This document shows, one piece after another, positions 5,053 through 13,100 of a stretch of DNA of 13,729 nucleotides (the stretch's first letter is position 1; each line of letters starts with the position of its first letter). This DNA comes from Candidatus Pacearchaeota archaeon. GTDB taxonomy: Archaea > Nanobdellota > Nanobdellia > Pacearchaeales > GW2011-AR1. The notes beneath the pieces are model-generated. The model searched no databases. It was not told where the DNA came from and was given only the letters and a program-made list of their open reading frames with translations. The stretch spans positions 1 to 13,729 of the forward strand of contig WJLC01000057.1 in assembly GCA_014728745.1 (NCBI GenBank), written 5' to 3'. The translations under genes and the position numbers were made by a program.

Positions 5053-5454
5053 TTAATATAAATCAAAGTATTTATTTTCACTCTTTTTCTTAAAAATCCT
5101 TTTCAATAAACCTCTAATTCCCCTATTTTCTAGTTGCTGTTCTCTTCTAATTAGATCTCTTTCCCTCTCATTTAATTCCCTTTCTCTGTTTTTCATTGAG
5201 AGGATTTCAACATCAACACTTTTAAGAAAATTTTGATAATCTGATAATTCAAACATCTCTCTGTCATAAGTGTCTCCATAATAAAAATAATAAGTCATGT
5301 CATCACATTTCTCACATTTAAAATACATTATGTCAAAGCCTATCTTTTTCCCTGTTCCAAACCTGTATAAATCACCGCCACAATCTGAATCTATACATTT
5401 AAGATTTGTTTTTTGAAACTCAGTCTTGTTTTCTGTTTTGTTTTTCTCTTTCAT
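5053..5454 (-). CDS. Zinc-ribbon-like protein with charged helical C-terminus
   Basis: 133 residues from the ATG at 5454. Residues 18-52 contain Cys20, Cys25, Cys47 and Cys50 (C-x4-C and C-x2-C), a probable zinc ribbon on short beta strands with 'DIMYFKCEKC' as the second knuckle. Residues 66-112 form a strongly charged helix ('KNRERELNERERDLIRREQ', 88-106) likely to be a coiled coil. The C-terminus is basic (LLKRIFKKK), then a tyrosine-containing end. The frame is open to 5523, but GGAG 5 nt before 5454 and the soluble charged start favour 5454. It overlaps the upstream gene by 35 nt, which suggests translational coupling. I know no named family; it could be a membrane-adjacent adaptor or nucleic-acid-binding protein. 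Confidence 0.65.
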   Translation of the reverse strand: MKEKNKTENKTEFQKTNLKCIDSDCGGDLYRFGTGKKIGFDIMYFKCEKCDDMTYYFYYGDTYDREMFELSDYQNFLKSVDVEILSMKNRERELNERERDLIRREQQLENRGIRGLLKRIFKKKSENKYFDLY

Positions 5455-5764
5455 TTTCTCTCCTTTTCTTTTCTGAAAAATAAATTGCTGTTCCCACTCC
5501 TGTCGCATATAATCCAAATCCAATTCCTGCCCCTACTTGTGCAGCCCTTTCACAAACTTGTTTTTCCAGTTTATTTGTGGCCATCCTTCCAATTGAAGCT
5601 CCTAAAATAGTAAAAAGCAATGCACCTCCAAGAATAATCTCAGGTAAGCCACTTGATTCATTTTTAGAGTAAGAGTTGCTTGTTGTCTGTCCGCAGCAAC
5701 CTTCTCCAGGACTGCCAGTGCCATACTCTCCACAATAAGGACAGGGTCTTGATCGTTTTACCAT
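5420..5764 (-). CDS. Small membrane protein with N-terminal cysteine cluster
   Basis: 114 residues. The N-terminus holds CPYC (Cys8, Cys11) and, after a Gly/Ser-rich loop, Cys23-Cys24, a likely small zinc site in the cytoplasm. A Ser/Asn-rich linker leads to two glycine-rich hydrophobic segments, about 41-62 (LPEIILGGALLFTILGASIG) and 74-96 (AAQVGAGIGFGLYATGVGTAIYF). GxxxG-type spacing in these suggests tight helix packing or oligomer formation. The C-terminus is a highly charged tail (EKKRRENEREKQNRKQD). A TATA-like box 26 nt upstream gives a leaderless start at 5764. Its 3' end overlaps the next gene, which also has paired cysteines and a charged tail, so the two may interact. No family is recognised. 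Confidence 0.65.
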   Translation of the reverse strand: MVKRSRPCPYCGEYGTGSPGEGCCGQTTSNSYSKNESSGLPEIILGGALLFTILGASIGRMATNKLEKQVCERAAQVGAGIGFGLYATGVGTAIYFSEKKRRENEREKQNRKQD

Positions 5765-5785
5765 TTTGTGTTCTAAGATATTTAA

Positions 5786-5795
5786 CTTTTAATTT
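5786..5795 (-). promoter_or_regulatory. TATA-like box for the 5764 gene
   Basis: Minus-strand AAATTAAAAG, centred about 26.5 nt before the ATG at 5764. It overlaps the final codons of the upstream HPr-like gene, implying that the two small cysteine-rich genes have a promoter separate from the three-gene operon upstream. Confidence 0.4.
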
Positions 5796-6177
5796 ATTTA
5801 ATAAAATATATACTATCATCATATTTTGTTGGAGCAGTGACTATTGATGCAAGCTTCAATACAAGACCTTTTGTTTTTTCATCAGTTCCTTCAGCAAGAA
5901 TCTTTACTTTATTGCCTCTTGTTGTAAAACCCATCATGTCTAACATTTTTTTGCAGTCTGACATTCTATAGCCAAATATGAAATCTCCTTTTTCTTCATC
6001 TACATCTATTACTGCATTATCACTTTCCACGTAGACATCTCCACTATGTTGTTGAGCTATTCTCACCATTCTACCTGAAACCCTCATGTCAATGCATTCA
6101 ACATTAACATTGACCTTTGTAGAAATGTAATCTTTTCCATCCCTGAAATATCTATTTATCTTTGGTCCATTATTCAT
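5794..6177 (-). CDS. HPr-like fold protein lacking the active-site histidine
   Basis: 127 residues with no signal peptide or membrane segment. From residue 20 the order of elements matches phosphocarrier HPr: strand 'TKVNVNVE' (20-27), loop and helix 'GRMVRIAQQHSGDVYVES' (35-52), strand 'NAVIDV', then helix 'DCKKMLDMMGFTTRGNKVKI' (74-93, compare 'SIxGLxSLGVxxGDxVxI'), strand 'ILAEGTDE' (93-100) and C-terminal helix 'KGLVLKLASIV' (103-113). The catalytic 'LHARPA' loop reads 'MRVSGR' (31-36), so the phosphorylatable histidine is absent, and the Ser46-type site has Cys75 nearby. An insertion (about 60-72) separates strand 3 from the second helix. This suggests a binding or regulatory role, not phosphotransfer. 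It starts by a 4-nt overlap with the receiver-like gene. Assignment is by my own alignment and is moderate. Confidence 0.5.
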   Translation of the reverse strand: MNNGPKINRYFRDGKDYISTKVNVNVECIDMRVSGRMVRIAQQHSGDVYVESDNAVIDVDEEKGDFIFGYRMSDCKKMLDMMGFTTRGNKVKILAEGTDEKTKGLVLKLASIVTAPTKYDDSIYFIK

Positions 6178-6647
6178 TTTAATACACTCTCCAATATGTC
6201 TAGAATATCTTCTAATTCTTCTTGTCTTGATTCAGGATAATTTTTCCTTAAAATAAGTTTGTTTACTCCATAAATTTTGTATTTATTATAGGGAGATCCA
6301 TATTGCCTCAAAGATTCTTCTAAATGATAATCCCAATCAGTATAAAGAATAATCCTCATTTCTGGAAATTCTTTGTGCATTAATTTTAAATCACTCAACT
6401 CTGCCCCAGAAGTATCTTCTCTAACAGCTGAAAGTTTATTTAAATGTGTTATAATTGCATCAATGGGATAATTTTTTCTTATTCTGTGAACATTGAATCT
6501 TGAGTATTGAAGAATATCATATTTTTCACCCAATCTCTCCATAATCTCTATGTTGTGTTCAAGTCTTTTGACATCATTACTATATTCTTCTGGATTTCCA
6601 AATTGTATCTGGGGCATTTCCCTGTCACAAAAAGCTACTCGTTTCAT
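6174..6647 (-). CDS. Receiver-like (CheY-type fold) protein without phosphoacceptor Asp
   Basis: 157 residues, soluble. The alternation of hydrophobic strands and amphipathic helices resembles a response-regulator receiver: strand 1 'RVAFCDRE' (3-10, Asp8 as acidic-pocket candidate), helix 1 (about 23-40), strand 2 'YDILQYS' (43-49), strand 3 'IDAIITHL' (62-69), helix 3 'ELSDLKLMHKEFP' (83-95), strand 4 'MRIILYTD' (97-104), then 'GVNKLILRKN' (127-136) with Lys135 near the conserved-lysine place, and a C-terminal helix (about 139-156). At the end of strand 3, where the phosphorylated Asp should be, the sequence is I-I-T. It is therefore a pseudo-receiver at best, or another Rossmann-like fold. 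It overlaps both neighbours by 4 nt, so the three proteins are made together. Confidence 0.5.
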   Translation of the reverse strand: MKRVAFCDREMPQIQFGNPEEYSNDVKRLEHNIEIMERLGEKYDILQYSRFNVHRIRKNYPIDAIITHLNKLSAVREDTSGAELSDLKLMHKEFPEMRIILYTDWDYHLEESLRQYGSPYNKYKIYGVNKLILRKNYPESRQEELEDILDILESVLK

Positions 6648-8365
6648 GATAACAAATCCACCTCTAAAAATCTTAATTTTTTCCTAAGATTACTAAATCC
6701 TAAAGTTACTGCAAGACTATCTGCATGTTTCTTTGACAAACCCTTCATTCTATATAGTGTTTTAGCATCTCTTTCTATTTCCTCTTTTGTTTCACGCTTT
6801 TTTATGTAATCAGGATATCCTTCTCTCTGCCAATACATTTTTACATCAAGAGCGTGAACAGCAGTATTAAGAAATCTTTCAATTTCTCTTTCATTCCATC
6901 CCAAGACCTTTGCTGCTTTCAAACCCACACTATAATCTACTTTAGTATGAACCATTTCTTCAAGTTCTTCTTGAGCATTTTCTCTGGTTTTTTCATCAGG
7001 AATAACTCTTGTTGAAGGGTTTCTCACAATAGTATCTGCTTCACACCAATCTAAATGTTGCTTTCCTGGAATATATTCTCCAGAATCTCTAATGGTTTTA
7101 ACTGCCTTTAAATCCTTTTTCAGTTGCTTCACTCTTTTCAATTTCCATTCCAATAGGTCTGGTCCAAGCTTTTCTTTGTCTTGATTATAAAAAGGCCCTG
7201 GCTCATTTGAATAATCCTCTTCTATATTTACTGGTTCATAATTCATTATTCTGTTCCATACAGCTTTTGCAGTACTTCTTACTGATTTGTCATTACAATT
7301 ATTTCTTGTGTTGTTAAAGTCAAAATATAATGAATATAAATGACTTACAAAGTTTGGTTGGTTTGCCGGGTTTTTTTCAAGCTCAAGATTTTCTTTTTCT
7401 AAGTTAAAATAATCTTTCCATTCTTTACTTTTATTTACAATGTCTCCAAATTGTTTTATCATATCTTTTTTTAATTCCGGATTCTGAGTTTTAACAAATT
7501 CTCTAGAAAATTCTTCAAATAATTCTTGTTTCACTTCATCATTTTTTTGATATCCATTGAAGATTAGATTTCCTATGGGCAATTTGTCTTCGTGCCCTCC
7601 TCTTAAATAGTAATTTAAAATAGAATATAAATCAAATTTACTGATTGGTTCAAACCATCTTGCTGGTTCTTCTGAATGTTTATGAGAGTATTTTTCAAAT
7701 GACTCCATAAAAGAGATTGCTTCTAGTCTGCTTTCTCTTTTCAAATCAAAACCTACAATGTCTTTCATAGCCTCTGGCCGTAATAATTTCATAGCAGCTT
7801 CAAGTATCACATTGTGCTGGCTACATTTTGCTCTTCCTCTCGGAACATAATAACTTAGTATTTTCTTTTTTTCTACAAAGCCCTCTAATTTATCTAAAAC
7901 TCTTTCTTCTAATAGGTTTTTTTTGAATTTAAGATTTTCAATATTCCTATAAACTTCTGGAGGAGTCATGTCTTTTTTACCTATCACAATTTCTTCTGAT
8001 GGTTCTCCCCAGTCAAAATTATCAATATATGAATGATAAGCATCTAATGCAGCACCATACTCTTTATCGTCTTCACTTCCAACATAATCCCAATAATCTT
8101 CAGTTGGAATAATTCTTACACTTCTTCTAGGCATTTCAGAAGGATCATAGGGTTCAGATTGTTCAGATTGAGGTCTGCCTGGAATTTTTTTAGTAATCTC
8201 TCTGATATCAATTTTATTTTTCTCTTCTCTAATAGAATCATTTGTTGACTCTCTTTCTTCAATATAATCTAAAAAAGCACGTTTTGTTTCAGAATAACTG
8301 CAAGTAGGAATTGGAGGATAAATGGGCTGTAGACTCTTATCTGTTCCCCTAAGTTTCGTTTTCAT
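6644..8365 (-). CDS. Large soluble helical protein of unknown function, head of a three-gene operon
   Basis: 573 residues; I recognise no family. No signal peptide or membrane helix is visible. Residues 1-90 are proline- and charge-rich and probably flexible (PIYPPIPTC, PGRPQSEQSEPYDPSEMPRR). Residues 91-375 are rich in aromatic and charged helices, with 'YYVPRGRAKCSQHN' (172-185) and 'WFEPISKFDLYSILNYYLRGG' (237-257) as distinctive blocks that could be an alpha-solenoid. After a linker (about 378-403), 405-573 is basic and helical, with 'KQHLDWCEADTIVRNPSTRVIP' (435-456) and a C-terminal helix-turn-helix-like end (537-565). It ends by a 4-nt overlap with the receiver-like gene. A TATA box 24 nt upstream gives a leaderless start. 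It may be a scaffold for the two small proteins, by inference. Confidence 0.7.
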   Translation of the reverse strand: MKTKLRGTDKSLQPIYPPIPTCSYSETKRAFLDYIEERESTNDSIREEKNKIDIREITKKIPGRPQSEQSEPYDPSEMPRRSVRIIPTEDYWDYVGSEDDKEYGAALDAYHSYIDNFDWGEPSEEIVIGKKDMTPPEVYRNIENLKFKKNLLEERVLDKLEGFVEKKKILSYYVPRGRAKCSQHNVILEAAMKLLRPEAMKDIVGFDLKRESRLEAISFMESFEKYSHKHSEEPARWFEPISKFDLYSILNYYLRGGHEDKLPIGNLIFNGYQKNDEVKQELFEEFSREFVKTQNPELKKDMIKQFGDIVNKSKEWKDYFNLEKENLELEKNPANQPNFVSHLYSLYFDFNNTRNNCNDKSVRSTAKAVWNRIMNYEPVNIEEDYSNEPGPFYNQDKEKLGPDLLEWKLKRVKQLKKDLKAVKTIRDSGEYIPGKQHLDWCEADTIVRNPSTRVIPDEKTRENAQEELEEMVHTKVDYSVGLKAAKVLGWNEREIERFLNTAVHALDVKMYWQREGYPDYIKKRETKEEIERDAKTLYRMKGLSKKHADSLAVTLGFSNLRKKLRFLEVDLLS

Positions 8366-8382
8366 AATAATATATAGAATCA

Positions 8383-8394
8383 GATATATTTAAC
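8383..8394 (-). promoter_or_regulatory. TATA box of the 573-residue protein operon
   Basis: Minus-strand GTTAAATATATC, centred about 24 nt before the ATG at 8365 with no ribosome binding site between, so a leaderless start is likely. Confidence 0.5.
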
Positions 8395-8406
8395 AATTGT
8401 AATATA

Positions 8407-8446
8407 AAATATATACTAATATATATTTATCAATAAATATATTTAT
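8407..8446. promoter_or_regulatory. Pair of AT-only palindromes between divergent promoters
   Basis: 8407-8414 and 8421-8428 are inverted 8-base arms (AAATATAT / ATATATTT) around a 6-base spacer. 8433-8446 (ATAAATATATTTAT) is a perfect 14-base palindrome overlapping the TATA box of the AbrB-PhoU gene. They could be operators for that dimeric regulator or for another factor. The low base complexity means chance palindromes are likely, so this is tentative. Confidence 0.25.
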
Positions 8447-8450
8447 ATAC
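8441..8450 (+). promoter_or_regulatory. TATA box of the AbrB-PhoU gene
   Basis: ATTTATATAC is centred about 25.5 nt before the ATG at 8471, with no ribosome binding site. This predicts a leaderless transcript divergent from the operon starting at 8365. Confidence 0.55.
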
Positions 8451-8470
8451 CTCTTCGACTATTTTTTATT

Positions 8471-9415
8471 ATGCGAAGAAAAATTGTTGAGCAAGGCCAT
8501 AATACCTTGACTGTCTCTCTTCCAAAAAAATGGTGTGATAATCATAATTTAAAGGGTGGTGAGGAGATTGATGTTAGTGAAAAAGGTAATTGCTTGCTTG
8601 TTTCAAAAGAAAGCTTTTCAGGAACAGGTAAGGTCTCTGTAGATATTACTGGCCTTGATAGATCAACAATAATGCTTCTTATTCAGAGTCTTTACACTTA
8701 TGGTTATGATTCTATTGAGATAAAAACAAGCGATGCAAAAGCCAAATGGCATTGGGGAGATAAAACAATAAGTTTAGCCTCAATAATTAATCAGTCTGTA
8801 AGCCGATTAATTGGAGCAGAATTAGTTAATTCTTCTAAAGGTTCATATAAAATACAGGTTATTTCAGGAGAATTAAGAGAAAGCTTTGATGTTGTTTTAA
8901 AGAGGATATTTTTATTAATTCATGAATTATTTGATACTTTCTTGCAAAGGTATAGAAAAAAAGATATTCACATTATCCCTCAAATTGAATTACAGTATAT
9001 GCAACTTAGAAGATTTATGAATTATCTCTTAAGAATGCTTGATAAATTTGGGCATGAAGATGCAGCAAAAACAACATTTTATTTTGGAATGATTAAATCT
9101 TTTAGCAGAATTGTTGAAAGTTTGAAAAACTCTTCTGGACCTCCTGATAATCCTTTAATTGTAACTAAGCATACTTGTAATCTAATTGAAGATGTTAAAG
9201 AGGTCTTTGATATTTACTATAATTTGTTTTATAAATATGATGTAAGAAAAATTAGTGATTTGCTTACAAAGAGGGATTTGTTCAAGAGAAAAGTCTATTA
9301 TGAAAACAGAAAAGTCAGGAGAGATGATGCATATTTATTAGGAAGCATGACTCAAGTGGTGGATTCAATAATAGATTTAAGTGAGTTAAAAATGGCTATT
9401 GAACATAAAGATTAA
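8471..9415 (+). CDS. AbrB-domain/PhoU-like regulator
   Basis: 314 residues of the archaeal AbrB-PhoU type. Residues 1-47 are a swapped-hairpin AbrB/SpoVT DNA-binding domain: 'MRRKIVEQGHNTLTVSLPKKW' (1-21), then 'LKGGEEIDVSEKGNCLLVS' (27-45). Residues about 55-105 form a linker alpha/beta domain ('SVDITGLDRSTIMLLIQSLYTYGYDSIEI'). From about 108 come long helices in two PhoU-like bundles, with 'SLASIINQSVSRLIGAELV' and 'VLKRIFLLIHELFDTFLQRY'. PhoU proteins sense phosphate-transport status in bacteria; archaeal AbrB-PhoU fusions are taken as transcription regulators of phosphate or other genes. No phosphate transporter lies nearby. It is divergent from the 573-residue protein operon, a plausible target along with its own promoter. 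Confidence 0.88.
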   Translation: MRRKIVEQGHNTLTVSLPKKWCDNHNLKGGEEIDVSEKGNCLLVSKESFSGTGKVSVDITGLDRSTIMLLIQSLYTYGYDSIEIKTSDAKAKWHWGDKTISLASIINQSVSRLIGAELVNSSKGSYKIQVISGELRESFDVVLKRIFLLIHELFDTFLQRYRKKDIHIIPQIELQYMQLRRFMNYLLRMLDKFGHEDAAKTTFYFGMIKSFSRIVESLKNSSGPPDNPLIVTKHTCNLIEDVKEVFDIYYNLFYKYDVRKISDLLTKRDLFKRKVYYENRKVRRDDAYLLGSMTQVVDSIIDLSELKMAIEHKD

Positions 9416-9468
9416 TCCCAAAATCAAAAACTAATTAAATTCCATTGCCTTTAGTTATTTGTTCTAAA

Positions 9469-9744
9469 ATGGCAAATGAATTGCTTCTTGCAGGATTGCT
9501 CGGTGGGACTGGTGGGTTAACAAGAGGTTTTGTTGGATTGTTAAAAGCCTTGTCTTTGAACAGGGAAATTATCTGGAGTTATTATTTCATAACTGTTGTG
9601 ACTGCATGGATTATTGGTGTTTTCATGGGAATTATTTTTACTTTTGATGCAAGGCTTGCACTGCTTGCAGGGTATGCAGGAACAGACTTGCTTGAGGGAA
9701 TTTATAAACTGTTCAAAGTAGGCAAGTTTTATCATAGGAAATAA
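9469..9744 (+). CDS. Small glycine-rich two-helix membrane protein
   Basis: 91 residues from the ATG at 9469. It opens with 'ELLLAGLLGGTGGLTRGFVGLLKAL' (3-27), a glycine-rich hydrophobic segment, then a loop with Arg/Glu, a second membrane helix (about 38-58, SYYFITVVTAWIIGVFMGIIF) and a third weakly hydrophobic stretch 'RLALLAGYAGTDLLEGIYKLF' before a basic end. I recognise no named family; small GG-rich proteins of this type recur in archaeal genomes. The frame extends upstream to a TTG at 9445, but ATG 9469 gives a cleaner start. It sits between the AbrB-PhoU gene (53-nt gap) and the RHH gene (31-nt gap), probably cotranscribed with the latter. Confidence 0.65.
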   Translation: MANELLLAGLLGGTGGLTRGFVGLLKALSLNREIIWSYYFITVVTAWIIGVFMGIIFTFDARLALLAGYAGTDLLEGIYKLFKVGKFYHRK

Positions 9745-9775
9745 AGTAATGAAAATATAATGGAAAAGTAAGAAA

Positions 9776-10051
9776 ATGGCTGAAAAAGACAAGATATCAA
9801 AAACAACCTCAATAACAATTCATTTAGATGAAGATGAAGTAGAGGTTTTGAAAAGGCGTGCAAAATCAAACCTAATGACTGTTCGTGAGCAGGTTCGTGA
9901 CATTATAAGAAGAAGCTGTGCAGCTTCTAAAAGAAGATACATGAATAAAGACAAGAATAAAAAAAGCAAGATAAAAATAAAAGATGATTTGATTAAGGTT
10001 TTTTCAAGGCCTAGGAAAAGCAAGGTCAAAGGCAAAAAGAATAATCTTTAG
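9776..10051 (+). CDS. Ribbon-helix-helix protein with lysine-rich tail
   Basis: 91 residues. Residues 11-50 read as a ribbon-helix-helix domain: strand 'TSITIHLD' (11-18), helix 1 'EDEVEVLKRRAKSN' (19-32), 'LMTVREQ' turn, and helix 2 'VREQVRDIIRRSCAA' (36-50). The remainder is a basic extension (KRRYMNKDKNKKSKIKIKDD, then SRPRKSKVKGKKNN) that could bind nucleic acid non-specifically. There is no toxin gene beside it, so a DNA-binding regulator or chromatin-associated role is more likely than an antitoxin. It follows the small membrane protein gene by 31 nt. Its transcript can end in the T-tracts at 10176-10203. Confidence 0.7.
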   Translation: MAEKDKISKTTSITIHLDEDEVEVLKRRAKSNLMTVREQVRDIIRRSCAASKRRYMNKDKNKKSKIKIKDDLIKVFSRPRKSKVKGKKNNL

Positions 10052-10171
10052 TAATAGCGCGAACTAAAACCCTGGAGCATCTTTGTCAAACACCATGTTT
10101 AGCTTGAATGAATTCTATGATATTTATTTTTATAATAAAAGAAGTGTTTTGCAGTTTGCAATTTAAGAATC

Positions 10172-13100
10172 TCACTTTTTACTTTTTTTAGATTTCTTTT
10201 TTTGTTTGTCTACTTTCTTTCCTGACTTTTTGTTTTTATTAGCTTTAGGTTTCTCTTCAGGTTTTTTCTTTTTCTTCTGCTCTTTTTTCACCTGCCTCAC
10301 TTTTTCATCAACATCATTAATGTCACTTTGCATGACATTTGATATTTCATCATGCTTCCATCCTCTTTTCAAAAGAGAATTGTAGATTGTTGTAGGGGTG
10401 TATCCCTTTGATTTTCCATCATAATACCACTCTTTACCTTTCTTGATTTTTCTTTTCTTTTTTCTAAAGTGCATTGCAGTTGGAACACCTATTGCAAGTA
10501 TAAGTATCATTGACGCAAGGACAATTAGCAGGATTGTGTTATCTATTAATTGCTCAAAAAATCCTTTTTCTTCTGGCTCTGGAGTTGGTGTGGGTTCTGG
10601 TTCTGGAGCAGGACTTGGCGCAGGCTCAAAGCCTTCTTCAGGATATTCTTGCTCTGGAGCTTCTAAAGGAATTTCCTTAACTAGCAAAGTTATGTCTCCA
10701 AGATAATTTATCTCCTTTAAATTCAAAAGCAAGTCATCAAATCCATTGCCATCTAAGTCAACTCTTTGAATAATGCCTGGAACTAATACAAGAGTTATAG
10801 GTGTGGAAGTTATAGTTATTCTTACTTGATCATCATCAACATCTTCAATTGTTATTGTATGGTCTTGATTATTGTAAGTAAATTTAATCACATCGTCTTC
10901 TTCATAAGTTCCTTCAAACCCAATTGTAAATTCAATGTCTGAAAGAGTTGTTGTATCATAACTTGCTCCTCCACCTCCTCCTCCGCCCCCACCATTTCCG
11001 TCTCCATCTTCAGAAACACACTCACTTGTGTTAAAGACACATGCTGCAGTGCATGAAAGAGTTCCAGAATCATAACCCTGGGTTGTACAAGTCTCATCAC
11101 TTAAGTTTGTTCCATCACAATCCTCTCCAAATTCTACTAACCCATTCCCGCAAACAGCTCCGATAACAAGAGGATCTGAGCAAACTTCTAATCCATTATC
11201 TAATCCATCATTTGGAGTAACACAGGCTTTCCAAGACTCTCCCACACTTGTCTCATTTGAAACAATTAAATCAGTCCTGTTATTGTGCAATGCTTTTATC
11301 TGCTCTGGAGACAATGCATAATCATAAATGCTAACCTCGTCTATAGTTCCATTAAAATGCTCTGTGCCTTTTTTGTAACTCCCAATAATCAAATCTTTTC
11401 CTGATTTATTCAGATTGCCCGTAACAGCTGTTGATGAATCTTTTAAATCCCCATTAACATAAAGCTTTGCAATGCTTCCATTGTAAGTTCCTGCAACATC
11501 ATACCATTGATTGTAAGCTCCAGCAATACTCGCATTAGGAACATTTGCATTTGTGTAAGTTGTTGTGCTATTAGAAATCCACAACCTGAATTCATTGTAG
11601 GCTGCATCTGCCATTAATCCATAATCATAATCTGAGCTAGAAGAAGCTCTTTTTGAGAAAACAATCTGGTTGTTTACAGAGTTGCTAATGTAAACCCTCG
11701 CAAATAAAGTGAATTCATCAAGAGCAAATGCATTATTGTTTCCAGTTCCTACATTAATCAAGGTGTCTGCCCCATTGAATTCATAAGCCCCAAATCCATC
11801 ATAACCTATAGAAGAGTTCCAAGCAACATTAGTAGCATTTACAACATCTGCATTTCCTGTAAAGTCTTGTGTTGCATCTAGCACACCTGTTGAATTTCCA
11901 TTTAAACTTCCACCTTCAAAAGGCATTTGCAATACAGTTATAGGAGAATTTGATTTTCTCCATGTAGTTATATTCTTCACAGATTCTCCATCTTCATCAC
12001 TCGCATTTCCAATGTAAAGTGTTAGGTTGTCACTTGCATAATTATTAGCAGATGTTGCATTTAATGTTAAGTTGCTTACTGCAGGAAGTCTGTTTGTGTT
12101 TGTGACATTTATTAAAAAGATTTGAGAAACATTTGTCTGCCCATCCCCACAAGTAACATTATAGCTGTAAACTCCTGCATCATTGTAATTTGGAGTCCAA
12201 TCAATAAGTCCTGTTCCAGGATATATAGAGAATTTTGAGCTATCATTAATGTAATATTGTAATGTCTCTCCTTCATCTGCATCACTGCAATTAATATCAT
12301 AATATAATTGAGAATTTTCTGCCACTGTTTGGTTTTCTAAATCAGGGTCAAAATAAGGAGGTGTGCTTAAAATTGTAATGTTGGAACTTGTGTTGTAAGT
12401 AATTTCATTTTCAGGAATGCTATTGTCTGTTGCCTTGACTTTGCAGCTCCACTTGTCATTGCTTGAAGTGTAAGATGAATCAAGAGTGCTTGAAACAAAT
12501 TCATCTGGCTCGTAGCCGAACTGTGTTTCGTATTTCAATAGCCAAACATCATCTACAGACAGATAAGACCAATACCCCGTGATAATAGGATTGTCTTCAT
12601 TGTCAACAATAATACCTTTTCCTTGGCTTGCGTAATTATTTTTGCCTACGGTTTTATTCCACAAATAACCCCCCTCAGAATCATATTTAGCTGTCCAGAC
12701 ATTAGGAGCAGTGCTGAATGAACTACTTTCACCTACTGCAAATATATTATCATTACTATCAACAGCAACACCATACCATCTGTCAGTATTGCTTCCCCCT
12801 AAGGTCTCATTCCACAAATAACTTCCCCCAGAAGAATATTTTATTATCCAGGAATCATAGGAACTAGAAAAATGGTTATATCCTCCAACAATAATGTCAT
12901 CATTACTATCAACAGCAACATCATACGCCGATGAACTTCCGCTTCCCCCTAAGGTTTTATTCCAAATCTGATTTCCTGAAGAATCACATTTCACTGTCCA
13001 AACATAAAAACCCCCGCCACCAAATGAAGTAGTAAAACCAGTCACAATAATATTATTATTACTATCAACATCAATACCCTCACCTCTTTCATAATCCTCT

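Noticed and set aside
5455..5523. Extension of the zinc-ribbon-like gene to 5523
   Set aside because: This stretch lies within the upstream membrane-protein gene in another frame, and ATG 5454 has a proper GGAG site 5 nt upstream.
10443..10706. Plus-strand open frame rich in Gly/Ser opposite the surface-protein gene
   Set aside because: It is the complement of the proline/glutamate-rich linker and membrane-helix codons; composition and position mark it as a shadow.
10968..10996. Simple CCT/CCG-type run as a possible microsatellite
   Set aside because: It encodes nine consecutive glycines in a linker of the surface protein and needs no further explanation.
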